Source: a bacterium (GTDB lineage Archaea > Thermoproteota > Nitrososphaeria > Nitrososphaerales > CADDZS01). From it: 5,425 nucleotides of DNA. Location: NCBI GenBank assembly GCA_027310845.1, contig DAIDAB010000144.1:1-5425 (forward strand), read 5' to 3'. Of the stretch, positions 1 through 5,398 are shown one piece after another. Both the position numbers and the translations under genes were made by a program. The notes under the pieces were generated by a model. That model had not been told where the DNA came from, did no database searches, and was given only the letters and a program-made list of their open reading frames with translations. Each line of letters begins with the position of its first letter. The first letter of the stretch is position 1.

Positions 1-163
1 AATCGAGGCCTGCCTCCTTTCCGAGTATCATACCGAGGATCGCCATTCGAAAGGAATGATCTGCGACTGATTCAGCGTCCGTGATGGCCGCCTTCTTGAC
101 CCATCCTGCTCGCTTGATATGCTTCAGAACTCCGGCAGCATGTATAATGCCATCAATATTCAC
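1..163 (-). CDS. HD-domain phosphohydrolase, YfbR/HDDC2-like (partial, 5' part only)
   Basis: This is the N-terminal part of a gene cut by the left edge of the window; about 54 codons are visible. After the CoxG-like gene the minus strand stays open and encodes VNIDGIIHAAGVLKHIKRAG, then GWVKK, then ESVADHSFRMAILGM and GKEAGLD. The order LK-x-IKRAGW, then ESVADHS, then a hydrophobic helix is the N-terminal pattern of HD_3/YfbR/HDDC2 proteins. These are metal-dependent phosphohydrolases, and characterised members are 5'-deoxynucleotidases. The His of ADHS would be the first metal ligand; the HD pair and the remaining ligands lie outside the window. I chose GTG at 163-161 because it places the conserved LK...GW segment at the usual distance from the N-terminus. 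An in-frame GTG at 226-224 would add 21 residues without recognisable homology. Neither start has a good Shine-Dalgarno sequence. The gene follows the CoxG-like stop by 75 nt on the same strand and may be cotranscribed. The family call is fairly secure; the substrate is unknown. Confidence 0.72.
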   Translation of the reverse strand, partial: MNIDGIIHAAGVLKHIKRAGWVKKAAITDAESVADHSFRMAILGMILGKEAGLD

Positions 164-238
164 TCTCTTTTCGGGAGAAGATTGCCCGAGAGAGTCCGGG
201 TTTGTTCTCAAGATCTGTTCTTCCACAAGGAATAGGAT

Positions 239-682
239 TCAGTTTTCAAGCTTGGATCTCACGTTTTGGAATATCTGATTGACCTGCTTTTCGCTCTGGC
301 CTTTAAGCACTGGGCCGCCTATTCCAGCAATGAGTCCTGAGAGGTCCGCATCTGCGGCCCAAATCATTTCCGTGGAATCTCCAGCAGGTAATAGGTCAAA
401 AACACTATCAATGCGCATCTTGCTTCCTGCGCCTGAACCCTCTCCGACAAGTCGGGCGTGGGAAATTGGTTTCTTTTCTTCGATTGAGAATCTCATCTCA
501 ATCGTACCTCTGATCATCCCGATTCCGACTCTTATTTTGGCCGAGAAGTGATCTTGATCAGCTACAGAAAAGGACTGAAGGTCAGGAATGCATGTAGCCA
601 TGAATTCTGGATTGCTGAGGCTGGCGAAGATGTTGTCACGAGGCGCGTTGATTTTGACTTTTCCGGCTAGGTGAAACTTCAT
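239..682 (-). CDS. CoxG-family protein (SRPBCC fold, carbon monoxide dehydrogenase subunit G-like)
   Basis: A complete 147-residue protein, the usual single-domain CoxG length without the C-terminal tail seen in some bacterial CoxG proteins. Family hallmarks appear in order: INAPRDNIFASLSNPEFM followed by CIPD (residues 11-34), the glycine-rich VGEGSGAG (79-86), and ADADLSGLIAGIGGPVLKG (110-128) with an amphipathic C-terminal helix. The fold is a START/SRPBCC hydrophobic cavity. In CO-oxidising bacteria CoxG helps place or couple Mo-CO dehydrogenase at the membrane and has been linked to quinone binding. No signal peptide or membrane segment is visible, so it should be cytosolic or peripheral. 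It starts at ATG 682-680, with only a weak GGAG-like sequence about 12 nt upstream. It lies 52 nt after the acyl-CoA dehydrogenase stop and before the HD-domain gene, all on one strand. No large, medium or small CODH subunit is in the window, so a role in CO oxidation is not supported here. A lipid- or quinone-binding role beside the dehydrogenase is inference. Confidence 0.85.
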   Translation of the reverse strand: MKFHLAGKVKINAPRDNIFASLSNPEFMATCIPDLQSFSVADQDHFSAKIRVGIGMIRGTIEMRFSIEEKKPISHARLVGEGSGAGSKMRIDSVFDLLPAGDSTEMIWAADADLSGLIAGIGGPVLKGQSEKQVNQIFQNVRSKLEN

Positions 683-704
683 AGATATTCGACTCCGAAA
701 TTCG

Positions 705-716
705 CATTAATTACTA
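705..716 (-). promoter_or_regulatory. possible TATA-like element upstream of the CoxG-like gene
   Basis: The minus strand reads AGTAATTAATG here, an AT-rich stretch in the 52-nt gap between the dehydrogenase stop and the CoxG-like ATG. Its centre is about 27 nt from the ATG at 682, the spacing expected for a nearly leaderless archaeal transcript. This could give the CoxG-like gene its own promoter in addition to readthrough. The match to the TATA consensus is loose, so this is weak. Confidence 0.22.
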
Positions 717-734
717 GAAAGCGCAAAGAGACGA

Positions 735-1955
735 TCACTTGTAGGCCTCAAACTCTTTTCCTAGTATGCTTGAAGCCACTTTGAGCTCCATGATCTCATC
801 AGTTCCTTCATAGATTCGAGCAACGCGGGTATCTACTAAATGCTTTCCGACCGGAGAGAGAATCGAATATCCAAAGCCACCAAATATCTGAACTGCCCTA
901 TCAGCGGCATCATAGGCGTTTCTCGACGCGATTAACTTTGCAGTCGCGCTTTGCCTATCCACAGAGCGAAGGAGTTCCGCATTCTTCAGGTCAGCATCAA
1001 GCTCGTCTTTCATGATTGCAGCAAGATAAACTGGCCATCGAGCGGATTCGAGGTCTGTTGCAATGTGAGCTAGATGTTTTTGAATAAGCTGATGCTTTCC
1101 TATTTCCTTTCCGTGCTGCATCCTATATTTTGCCCTCTCGACGCAGGAATTCAGGCAATCCTCCATCACGCCGATGCATCCCGAAGCAATCCCTATTCTT
1201 CCGTTGAGAAGTGCAGAATATGCAACCGACAAACCCTTTCCAAGCTTTCCGAGCAATGCATCTTTTGGGATGGCCATCTCGTGGAATTCGAGAAGAGCGG
1301 TGTCGGATGTGAACAATCCGAGCTTCTCGGATAGACGCATTGCCACTTCAAATCCACTCGTCTTTGAATCAACAATGAACGCGGAGATAGCGCCATCAAT
1401 CTTGGATCTTGCAAAGACCACAACGTACTTTGCAATTGATCCGTTCGAGATCAGGTACTTGGATCCGTTAAGGATGTAGGCATCGTCATTTGTTTCAAAA
1501 GAGCTTGCCATCGAGCTCGGATCACTTCCTGCCTCAGGTTCCGTGAGAGCGTAAGCCAACACAGATTTGCCTTCTGCAGCCTCAGGAAGAATCCTCTGCT
1601 TCTGCTCTTCCGTTCCCCATTGCTGTAAGGTAAGACTTCCAAGGAATTGGTGCACATCTACAAGCGTGACTATGCCCATCCCAACCTGCCCAAAGCGTTG
1701 CATGGCTAGGCAATGCACTAGCGAGTTTGCGCCATCTCCTCCGTACCTACGATCTATCGGAATCCCCATTACTTTGTATCTGGAGAGAAGTGGGATTGCT
1801 TTATCGTTGAATTTTCTCTCAAGATACGACTCGTATTCTGAATTTACAAGTTCAGCGCTCGCCGCGTCGACTCGCTGAAGCAGCTTAAGGTCGTCTTCTT
1901 TTAGCAGATTAAGCTTCTTGACACGTTCGACGGTCTTCTGAAATGTTTCTTCCAA
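735..1955 (-). CDS. acyl-CoA dehydrogenase (FAD-dependent)
   Basis: A complete 406-residue protein, normal length for the family. It should catalyse FAD-dependent alpha,beta-dehydrogenation of an acyl-CoA thioester, passing electrons to an electron-transfer flavoprotein, in the cytosol. Landmarks are YGGDG (71-75) in the N-terminal helical domain; ALTEPEAGSDPSSM (136-149), the first family signature and FAD/substrate-contact loop in the beta domain; NGRIGIASG (251-259); the segment around GKEIGKHQLIQKHLA (282-296); QIFGGFGY (356-363); and IYEGTDEI (381-388), where Glu383 is in the position of the catalytic base of short- and medium-chain enzymes. The second signature is degenerate: after GGFGY the usual Glu and Glu-Arg are replaced in SILSPVGKHLVDTR. 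The start is TTG at 1955-1953, fixed by an in-frame TAA just upstream and GGTGAT at 1961-1966. It leads a co-oriented group with the CoxG-like and HD genes and diverges from the permease. The substrate is not readable; a glutaryl-, isovaleryl- or fatty acyl-type enzyme are all possible. Confidence 0.95.
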   Translation of the reverse strand: MEETFQKTVERVKKLNLLKEDDLKLLQRVDAASAELVNSEYESYLERKFNDKAIPLLSRYKVMGIPIDRRYGGDGANSLVHCLAMQRFGQVGMGIVTLVDVHQFLGSLTLQQWGTEEQKQRILPEAAEGKSVLAYALTEPEAGSDPSSMASSFETNDDAYILNGSKYLISNGSIAKYVVVFARSKIDGAISAFIVDSKTSGFEVAMRLSEKLGLFTSDTALLEFHEMAIPKDALLGKLGKGLSVAYSALLNGRIGIASGCIGVMEDCLNSCVERAKYRMQHGKEIGKHQLIQKHLAHIATDLESARWPVYLAAIMKDELDADLKNAELLRSVDRQSATAKLIASRNAYDAADRAVQIFGGFGYSILSPVGKHLVDTRVARIYEGTDEIMELKVASSILGKEFEAYK

Positions 1956-1960
1956 TTAGT

Positions 1961-1966
1961 ATCACC
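1961..1966 (-). promoter_or_regulatory. Shine-Dalgarno site that fixes the dehydrogenase TTG start
   Basis: The minus strand reads GGTGAT, then ACTAA, then TTG. GGTGAT is complementary to the conserved AUCACC near the 16S rRNA 3' end and is 5 nt from the start codon. The codon directly before TTG is an in-frame TAA, so no upstream start is possible. This is the best initiation signal in the window and a main reason to call the DNA archaeal. Confidence 0.8.
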
Positions 1967-1985
1967 TTTGAGAATGGTAACTCGC

Positions 1986-2021
1986 TTGAATCCCCGCATA
2001 ATAAATTGTGCATTTGAATCC
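1986..2021. repeat. 8-bp direct repeat flanking the dehydrogenase TATA candidate
   Basis: TTGAATCC occurs at 1986-1993 and again at 2014-2021, 28 bp apart start to start. The midpoint of the pair, about 2003.5, nearly coincides with the centre of the TATA candidate at 1998-2007. A repeated half-site on both sides of a core promoter could bind a regulator that blocks TBP/TFB. An 8-bp repeat in a region this size can also arise by chance, so the functional reading is tentative. Confidence 0.35.
1998..2007 (-). promoter_or_regulatory. TATA-box candidate for the acyl-CoA dehydrogenase gene
   Basis: The minus strand reads AATTTATTAT. Centred near 2003, it would place transcription start near 1977 by the usual 26-27 nt archaeal spacing. 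That leaves a leader of about 20 nt which contains the GGTGAT ribosome site at 1961-1966. The distances are coherent, but no experiment or alignment supports the site here. Confidence 0.5.
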
Positions 2022-2033
2022 TGCTTAGAAATA

Positions 2034-2042
2034 TGTTTTATA
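2034..2042 (+). promoter_or_regulatory. TATA-box candidate for the permease gene
   Basis: The plus strand reads TGTTTTATA, preceded by an A-rich AGAAAT that could serve as a BRE. The expected transcription start is near 2065, giving a leader of about 68 nt before the TTG at 2133. A weaker alternative, TTTATT at 2085-2090, would put the start near 2114, with a leader of about 19 nt that keeps the AGGGAG at 2117-2122. The sequence alone does not decide between them. Confidence 0.4.
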
Positions 2043-2067
2043 GGAAGAGAGTCACCCGCTTGCTGAA

Positions 2068-2080
2068 GACGGCCGCCGTC
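2068..2080. promoter_or_regulatory. GC-rich inverted repeat, candidate operator
   Basis: GACGGC-C-GCCGTC is a perfect 6-bp inverted repeat around one central base, in an otherwise AT-rich divergent intergenic region. With the TATA at 2034-2042 it would lie just downstream of the transcription start; with the alternative TATA at 2085-2090 it would sit directly upstream, over the BRE. Either position would suit a dimeric regulator controlling the permease. The one-base loop argues against an RNA hairpin using the full stem. Confidence 0.4.
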
Positions 2081-2132
2081 CTTTGTTTATTGGTAGTCGC
2101 TTGGAATTAATTCATTAGGGAGTTTTCGAAAC

Positions 2133-3989
2133 TTGGCAAGATCGGGTCGACTTGGAGCACTCGCATTCAAGTACCTCGCTCTAGCTGTGGGGTCTACAGT
2201 TATCGTTATCTCGTCAGGTTACTTAATGAATGAGCTGACCTATCTTGGTTCCGTTTCAAAACTTGACTTCACTGACGTTGTGGCAATGGCGGCGATATTC
2301 AGTGCTTCACTTTCAGGGATGGTCTTGGTGGCTTCCCTTCCGAGTTCATTGCGTGTTAAGTTTGAGAGAATCAAGAAATTCCCTGAGGTAAAGCCAAGCT
2401 ACGGATTTGGCTCGTTGCTCGCTGTAGGGCTTGGAGCGACATTGGGATCTCCGCTTTTTATCTTAATACCTCTCAATATTCTCCAATTCGAAGCAGTGTC
2501 TCTAGGGTCACTGATCATTGCCACTGTACTTTCTATTCTAATGGCCAAGGTCTACGCAAACATGTACACCCAATCCGTCAAGGAGGGTCTGGATGCACTT
2601 GGAGGTCCCTCTTTTACGAAGGTGGCCTGCGGGACTCACAGCGCGCGCTATTTCATTTCCCGGCTTTCCATGTGGGTCGCTAACACAGCACTTGCAGCTT
2701 ACTCTAAGATTGTATTCGTGGTTTTTGATTTTGAGTTGATGCCTGGAGTTCTTTCTGGTCTTGGGATCACCGGATTCCTCTCCGTATTTATTGTGTGGTC
2801 AATAACGGGTGTCTTCATAGGCTGGACAGTGTTGAATGCGCTTTTCGAACAACGATTGCTCAAACTCATAGGATATCTACAGATCGCTATGACAACAGGA
2901 CTAATTGCAATACTCGCATACCAAAGCTACCTCTTTGGAAGCATTAGCTCTTGGAACATTTCGGGAGCGCTGTTTCACTATTCGGGCTCTGGCAACTGGT
3001 TACTCGCTCTGGTTGTCAACACCGGCTACCTATACATTCTCTTCTTCGGGTTCCAGGAGATCCAAGCGCTTGAAAGGGATGCTCATGCATTTTCATCGGT
3101 TCCGATTGTCTCCTGGGTGAAGCGCGGGTACAAGATGGCAAAAGCAACGTACCTTGGAGCTGCGATGATCCTGAGTGTAGTCATCGCGGCTGCAATCAAC
3201 ATCCTATACGGATTAGCTGTATACAGTATTCATCCAAGCTATGCTGTTCTCTTGAAACAACAGATTCCTGCAATGTACCTGGCAAATGCTTTCCTTGGTC
3301 CAGTTCAAGAACTCCTAATAGCCGTTGCTTTTCTGATCGCAACCATCACTACGTTTGTTCCATCTTTCCTTGCAGCCTCGCGGCATTTAGGCGCACTCGC
3401 AGAGGATGGTTTCATGCCACATGCCGTATCAAAGCTCTCGTACGTCTTTACCTTGATAGCGATTCTGATTCTGGCCTTCGGAGATGAGAACTTTTTGATT
3501 GACGTCACCGATTTCCTGGTGCTCGTGAGCCTAGGATTCATCACACTCTCGGCTATCTGGCTCAAGAAAAGACCGGTGCTTGCCTTTCATAAAGAGAATG
3601 TCTTGCCCACTGTGGTCGGGCTGAGCTGTTTTGTTGCGGGTGCGGCAATCTACCTAATCAGCCCTTCTGTCGTGATCTTTGGAATGGTCTACATCGCGGC
3701 CGCATATCTCATCTACGACATTTACGAGTTGGGACTGTTTGGATCTCAGCTTTTCTTGGGCTTGTTTGACGTTCTCGTGTACGTTGTGCTTAGACTGTAC
3801 CCTCACAGTTTTTCAACTCAATCGTTTTTCCTCTTTGAGTGGCTTCGAATTCCGACTCTAAGCACAGGCCTTTTATCCGAATTTCTAATTATTTCTTCGG
3901 CGCTGCTCTTTGCCAACGTCTCGATCGAAGTCTACCTCCGGAACAGATCTAGGGAAACCGAGGCAGCAAAACTGCTTACAGCTCTCTAG
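2133..3989 (+). CDS. APC-superfamily permease (amino acid transporter-like) with extra N- and C-terminal membrane segments
   Basis: A 618-residue, very hydrophobic integral membrane protein, probably a secondary transporter of amino acids or related compounds. The APC core begins only near residue 90. VGLGATLGSPLFI (98-110) matches the unwound first core helix (G-x-G-A-x-x-G-S-x-x-F). ALGGPS (155-160) matches the GGP loop after core helix 2, FFGFQEIQALERD (304-316) core helix 6, and SFLAASRHLGALAEDGFMP (411-429) the conserved S-R-x-x-x-A-x-DG-x-x-P loop after core helix 8. Before the core are two further hydrophobic segments (about 13-32 and 47-69); after it are segments near 492-530, 537-555 and 581-601. 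Most APC permeases are 430-550 residues, so this one is long. The TTG at 2133 is the first usable start after an in-frame TAG at 2094; AGGGAG ends 10 nt upstream. The gene diverges from the dehydrogenase and converges on the CoA-transferase. Superfamily membership is firm; the substrate is unknown. Confidence 0.88.
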   Translation: MARSGRLGALAFKYLALAVGSTVIVISSGYLMNELTYLGSVSKLDFTDVVAMAAIFSASLSGMVLVASLPSSLRVKFERIKKFPEVKPSYGFGSLLAVGLGATLGSPLFILIPLNILQFEAVSLGSLIIATVLSILMAKVYANMYTQSVKEGLDALGGPSFTKVACGTHSARYFISRLSMWVANTALAAYSKIVFVVFDFELMPGVLSGLGITGFLSVFIVWSITGVFIGWTVLNALFEQRLLKLIGYLQIAMTTGLIAILAYQSYLFGSISSWNISGALFHYSGSGNWLLALVVNTGYLYILFFGFQEIQALERDAHAFSSVPIVSWVKRGYKMAKATYLGAAMILSVVIAAAINILYGLAVYSIHPSYAVLLKQQIPAMYLANAFLGPVQELLIAVAFLIATITTFVPSFLAASRHLGALAEDGFMPHAVSKLSYVFTLIAILILAFGDENFLIDVTDFLVLVSLGFITLSAIWLKKRPVLAFHKENVLPTVVGLSCFVAGAAIYLISPSVVIFGMVYIAAAYLIYDIYELGLFGSQLFLGLFDVLVYVVLRLYPHSFSTQSFFLFEWLRIPTLSTGLLSEFLIISSALLFANVSIEVYLRNRSRETEAAKLLTAL

Positions 3990-4001
3990 ACTGACTGGTT
4001 A

Positions 4002-4017
4002 CTCACACAACTGTGAG
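4002..4017. repeat. short inverted repeat in the convergent gap
   Basis: CTCACA-CAAC-TGTGAG forms a perfect 6-bp stem with a 4-base loop, 13 bases after the permease stop. It lies in the gap (3990-4083) between two converging genes, where a 3'-end signal is expected. No T-run follows on the plus strand, so it is not a classical intrinsic terminator. It may be an RNA 3'-end hairpin or chance. Confidence 0.3.
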
Positions 4018-4083
4018 CAGAGGATCTTCGTGGCTACGCGGCATGATCCCAGAAAACAGCTGATCACTGACTTTCTTCGAATT

Positions 4084-5274
4084 CTAGATGACCTCATCTG
4101 CCTCTAGGCTTTGTATTTCTTCTTTGGAATACCCAATAGCGTGGAGTATCTCCGCACTGTGCTCGCCAAGCGATGGGGGTGGCAGCCGTATCGATGCCCC
4201 TGACATTGAGAACTTTATTGGGGTTCCAAGCTGTTTGAGCCTTTTCCCTGTCTTTGGATTGAACACTTCTGTGACCATTTGTCTAGCAATAACGTGCGGG
4301 TCAGACAACACCTCGGAGACTTTGAATATCTCCCCGGCCGGCACCCCCGCCAGCCTAGCAATGTCGACCCAGTATTTCGCTGGTTTCTGCAAGAATAGTA
4401 GATCTAGCAAAGAGGTAAGCTCTGCTCTGTTCTTCATCCTATCAGGATTTGTCGCAAACCTAGGATCAACTGCCCATTCTGGCTTTCCGACTTCCTTGCA
4501 AAAATCGGTCCAGAGCTTGTCGTTTCCTGCGGCGAGGACAAAATAGGAATCGCTTCCTTTGAACGCCTGATATGGCGCGAGGTTCGGATGAACTGATCCT
4601 GCCCTCTCTGGATTCTTGCCGGTCGCTATCGTGTTCATAGCCTGGTGGGTGAGGAAGGATACCTGTACGTCATGCATAGAAACATCAATGTATTGCCCTA
4701 TTCCATACTTCTCTCTGTAGTTCAATGCTGCTAGTATTGCCGTGACAGCGTAGATTCCAGAGCTGATGTCAGCGATTGGCACGTTCACCCTTACTGGGGG
4801 CCTTCCTTCTTCTCCAGTGAAGCTCATGATGCCGCCCATTGCAAAGACAATCAGGTCGTACCCTGGGAGATTGCTGTACGGCCCGGTTTGCCCAAATCCC
4901 GATATGGAACAGTAAATCAGCTTCGAGTTGATTTTCGAAAGGGATTTGTAATCTATACCAAGCTTTTCTGTTACCCCGGGCCTAAAGTTTTCAATAACAA
5001 TGTCAGCATCCTTTGCCAACTTGTAGAGTATTTCCTTCCCCTTTTGAGACTTGAGATTCAGAGTCAGGCTCTTCTTATTCCTGTTTACGCTGAGAAAATA
5101 TGCGCTTTCTCCGTCTATCTGTGGTGGGTACCAAGTTCTAGTATCGTCTCCCTTTTCCCTGTCTTCAATTTTAATTATCTCCGCCCCATAATCACCAAGA
5201 ATCATCGTTGCATATGGGCCCGCCATAACACGTGAAAGGTCGAGGACTTTCAGTCCCTCTAAAGCGCCTGTCAT
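4084..5274 (-). CDS. family III CoA-transferase (CaiB/BaiF)
   Basis: The protein moves CoA between carboxylic acids in the cytosol; the family includes formyl-CoA transferase, CaiB, succinate-dependent dicarboxylate CoA-transferases and some racemases. The frame is open from an ATG at 5319, but I choose ATG 5274-5272 (396 residues). The conserved N-terminus GALEGLKVLDLSRVMAGPYA follows directly, GGAG lies at 5278-5281, and the extra 15 residues have no family match. In this numbering the family motifs are GFGQTGPY (126-133), PGYDLIVFAMGG (137-148) and PIADISSG (166-173), whose Asp169 aligns with the catalytic Asp169 of formyl-CoA transferase, which carries the acyl intermediate. REKYGIGQYIDVSMHD (187-202), GVPAGEI (310-316) and DPHVIARQMV (325-334) follow. 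The Gln usual in YD-x-x-x-QA-x-x-G is Phe144. Length and domain order are complete. It converges on the permease and probably has its own promoter. Donor and acceptor acids cannot be named; joint action with the nearby acyl-CoA dehydrogenase is inference. Confidence 0.93.
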   Translation of the reverse strand: MTGALEGLKVLDLSRVMAGPYATMILGDYGAEIIKIEDREKGDDTRTWYPPQIDGESAYFLSVNRNKKSLTLNLKSQKGKEILYKLAKDADIVIENFRPGVTEKLGIDYKSLSKINSKLIYCSISGFGQTGPYSNLPGYDLIVFAMGGIMSFTGEEGRPPVRVNVPIADISSGIYAVTAILAALNYREKYGIGQYIDVSMHDVQVSFLTHQAMNTIATGKNPERAGSVHPNLAPYQAFKGSDSYFVLAAGNDKLWTDFCKEVGKPEWAVDPRFATNPDRMKNRAELTSLLDLLFLQKPAKYWVDIARLAGVPAGEIFKVSEVLSDPHVIARQMVTEVFNPKTGKRLKQLGTPIKFSMSGASIRLPPPSLGEHSAEILHAIGYSKEEIQSLEADEVI

Positions 5275-5277
5275 TTT

Positions 5278-5281
5278 CTCC
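5278..5281 (-). promoter_or_regulatory. Shine-Dalgarno candidate supporting the internal CoA-transferase start
   Basis: The minus strand reads TTTGGAGAAAATG, putting GGAG three bases before the ATG at 5274. The spacing is short but the ATG at 5319 has no comparable signal. Together with the family N-terminus this favours the shorter protein. Confidence 0.45.
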
Positions 5282-5308
5282 AAATCGTGCGATGGTGAGA
5301 TGATAAGG

Positions 5309-5317
5309 AAATTAAAC
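5309..5317 (-). promoter_or_regulatory. TATA-box candidate for the CoA-transferase gene
   Basis: The minus strand reads GTTTAATTT. With archaeal spacing the transcription start would fall near 5286, giving a leader of about 12 nt that includes GGAG at 5278-5281. If this is the promoter, codons from the ATG at 5319 are not even transcribed. A competing AT-rich box lies farther upstream at 5388-5398. Confidence 0.35.
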
Positions 5318-5387
5318 ATTGTTTTTGCTCATAATTGACTTGCTTCTCCAAGTCTAATTACTCAGAAGCTCGACGTCGGGCGCAATC

Positions 5388-5398
5388 TATTTTTAACG
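5388..5398 (-). promoter_or_regulatory. alternative distal TATA-like element
   Basis: The minus strand reads CGTTAAAAATA, a fair TATA match. It would start transcription near 5366, giving a leader of about 90 nt before the ATG at 5274 and allowing use of the ATG at 5319. On the plus strand the same element is too close to an ATG at 5401 to be its promoter. Confidence 0.25.

Noticed and set aside
81..278. 65-codon plus-strand open frame
   Set aside because: Overlaps the HD-domain N-terminus on the other strand, which carries the ESVADHS motif; the plus-strand translation has no recognisable features.
279..551. 90-codon plus-strand open frame
   Set aside because: Antisense to the CoxG-like gene, which has clear family motifs across this stretch.
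1174..1878. Plus-strand open frames of about 100 codons (1174-1479, 1567-1878)
   Set aside because: Antisense to the acyl-CoA dehydrogenase; low-complexity Ser/Pro-rich translations typical of shadow frames.
3990..4083. Convergent gap examined for a small gene or structured RNA
   Set aside because: Apart from the 6-bp inverted repeat at 4002-4017, no open frame with a ribosome site, tRNA-like fold or T-run terminator was seen.
4088..4546. 152-codon open frame on the plus strand
   Set aside because: It lies wholly antisense to the CoA-transferase, whose motifs are unmistakable; the translation shows no recognisable domain.
4888..5235. 115-codon open frame on the plus strand
   Set aside because: Antisense to the conserved N-terminal half of the CoA-transferase and without family motifs.
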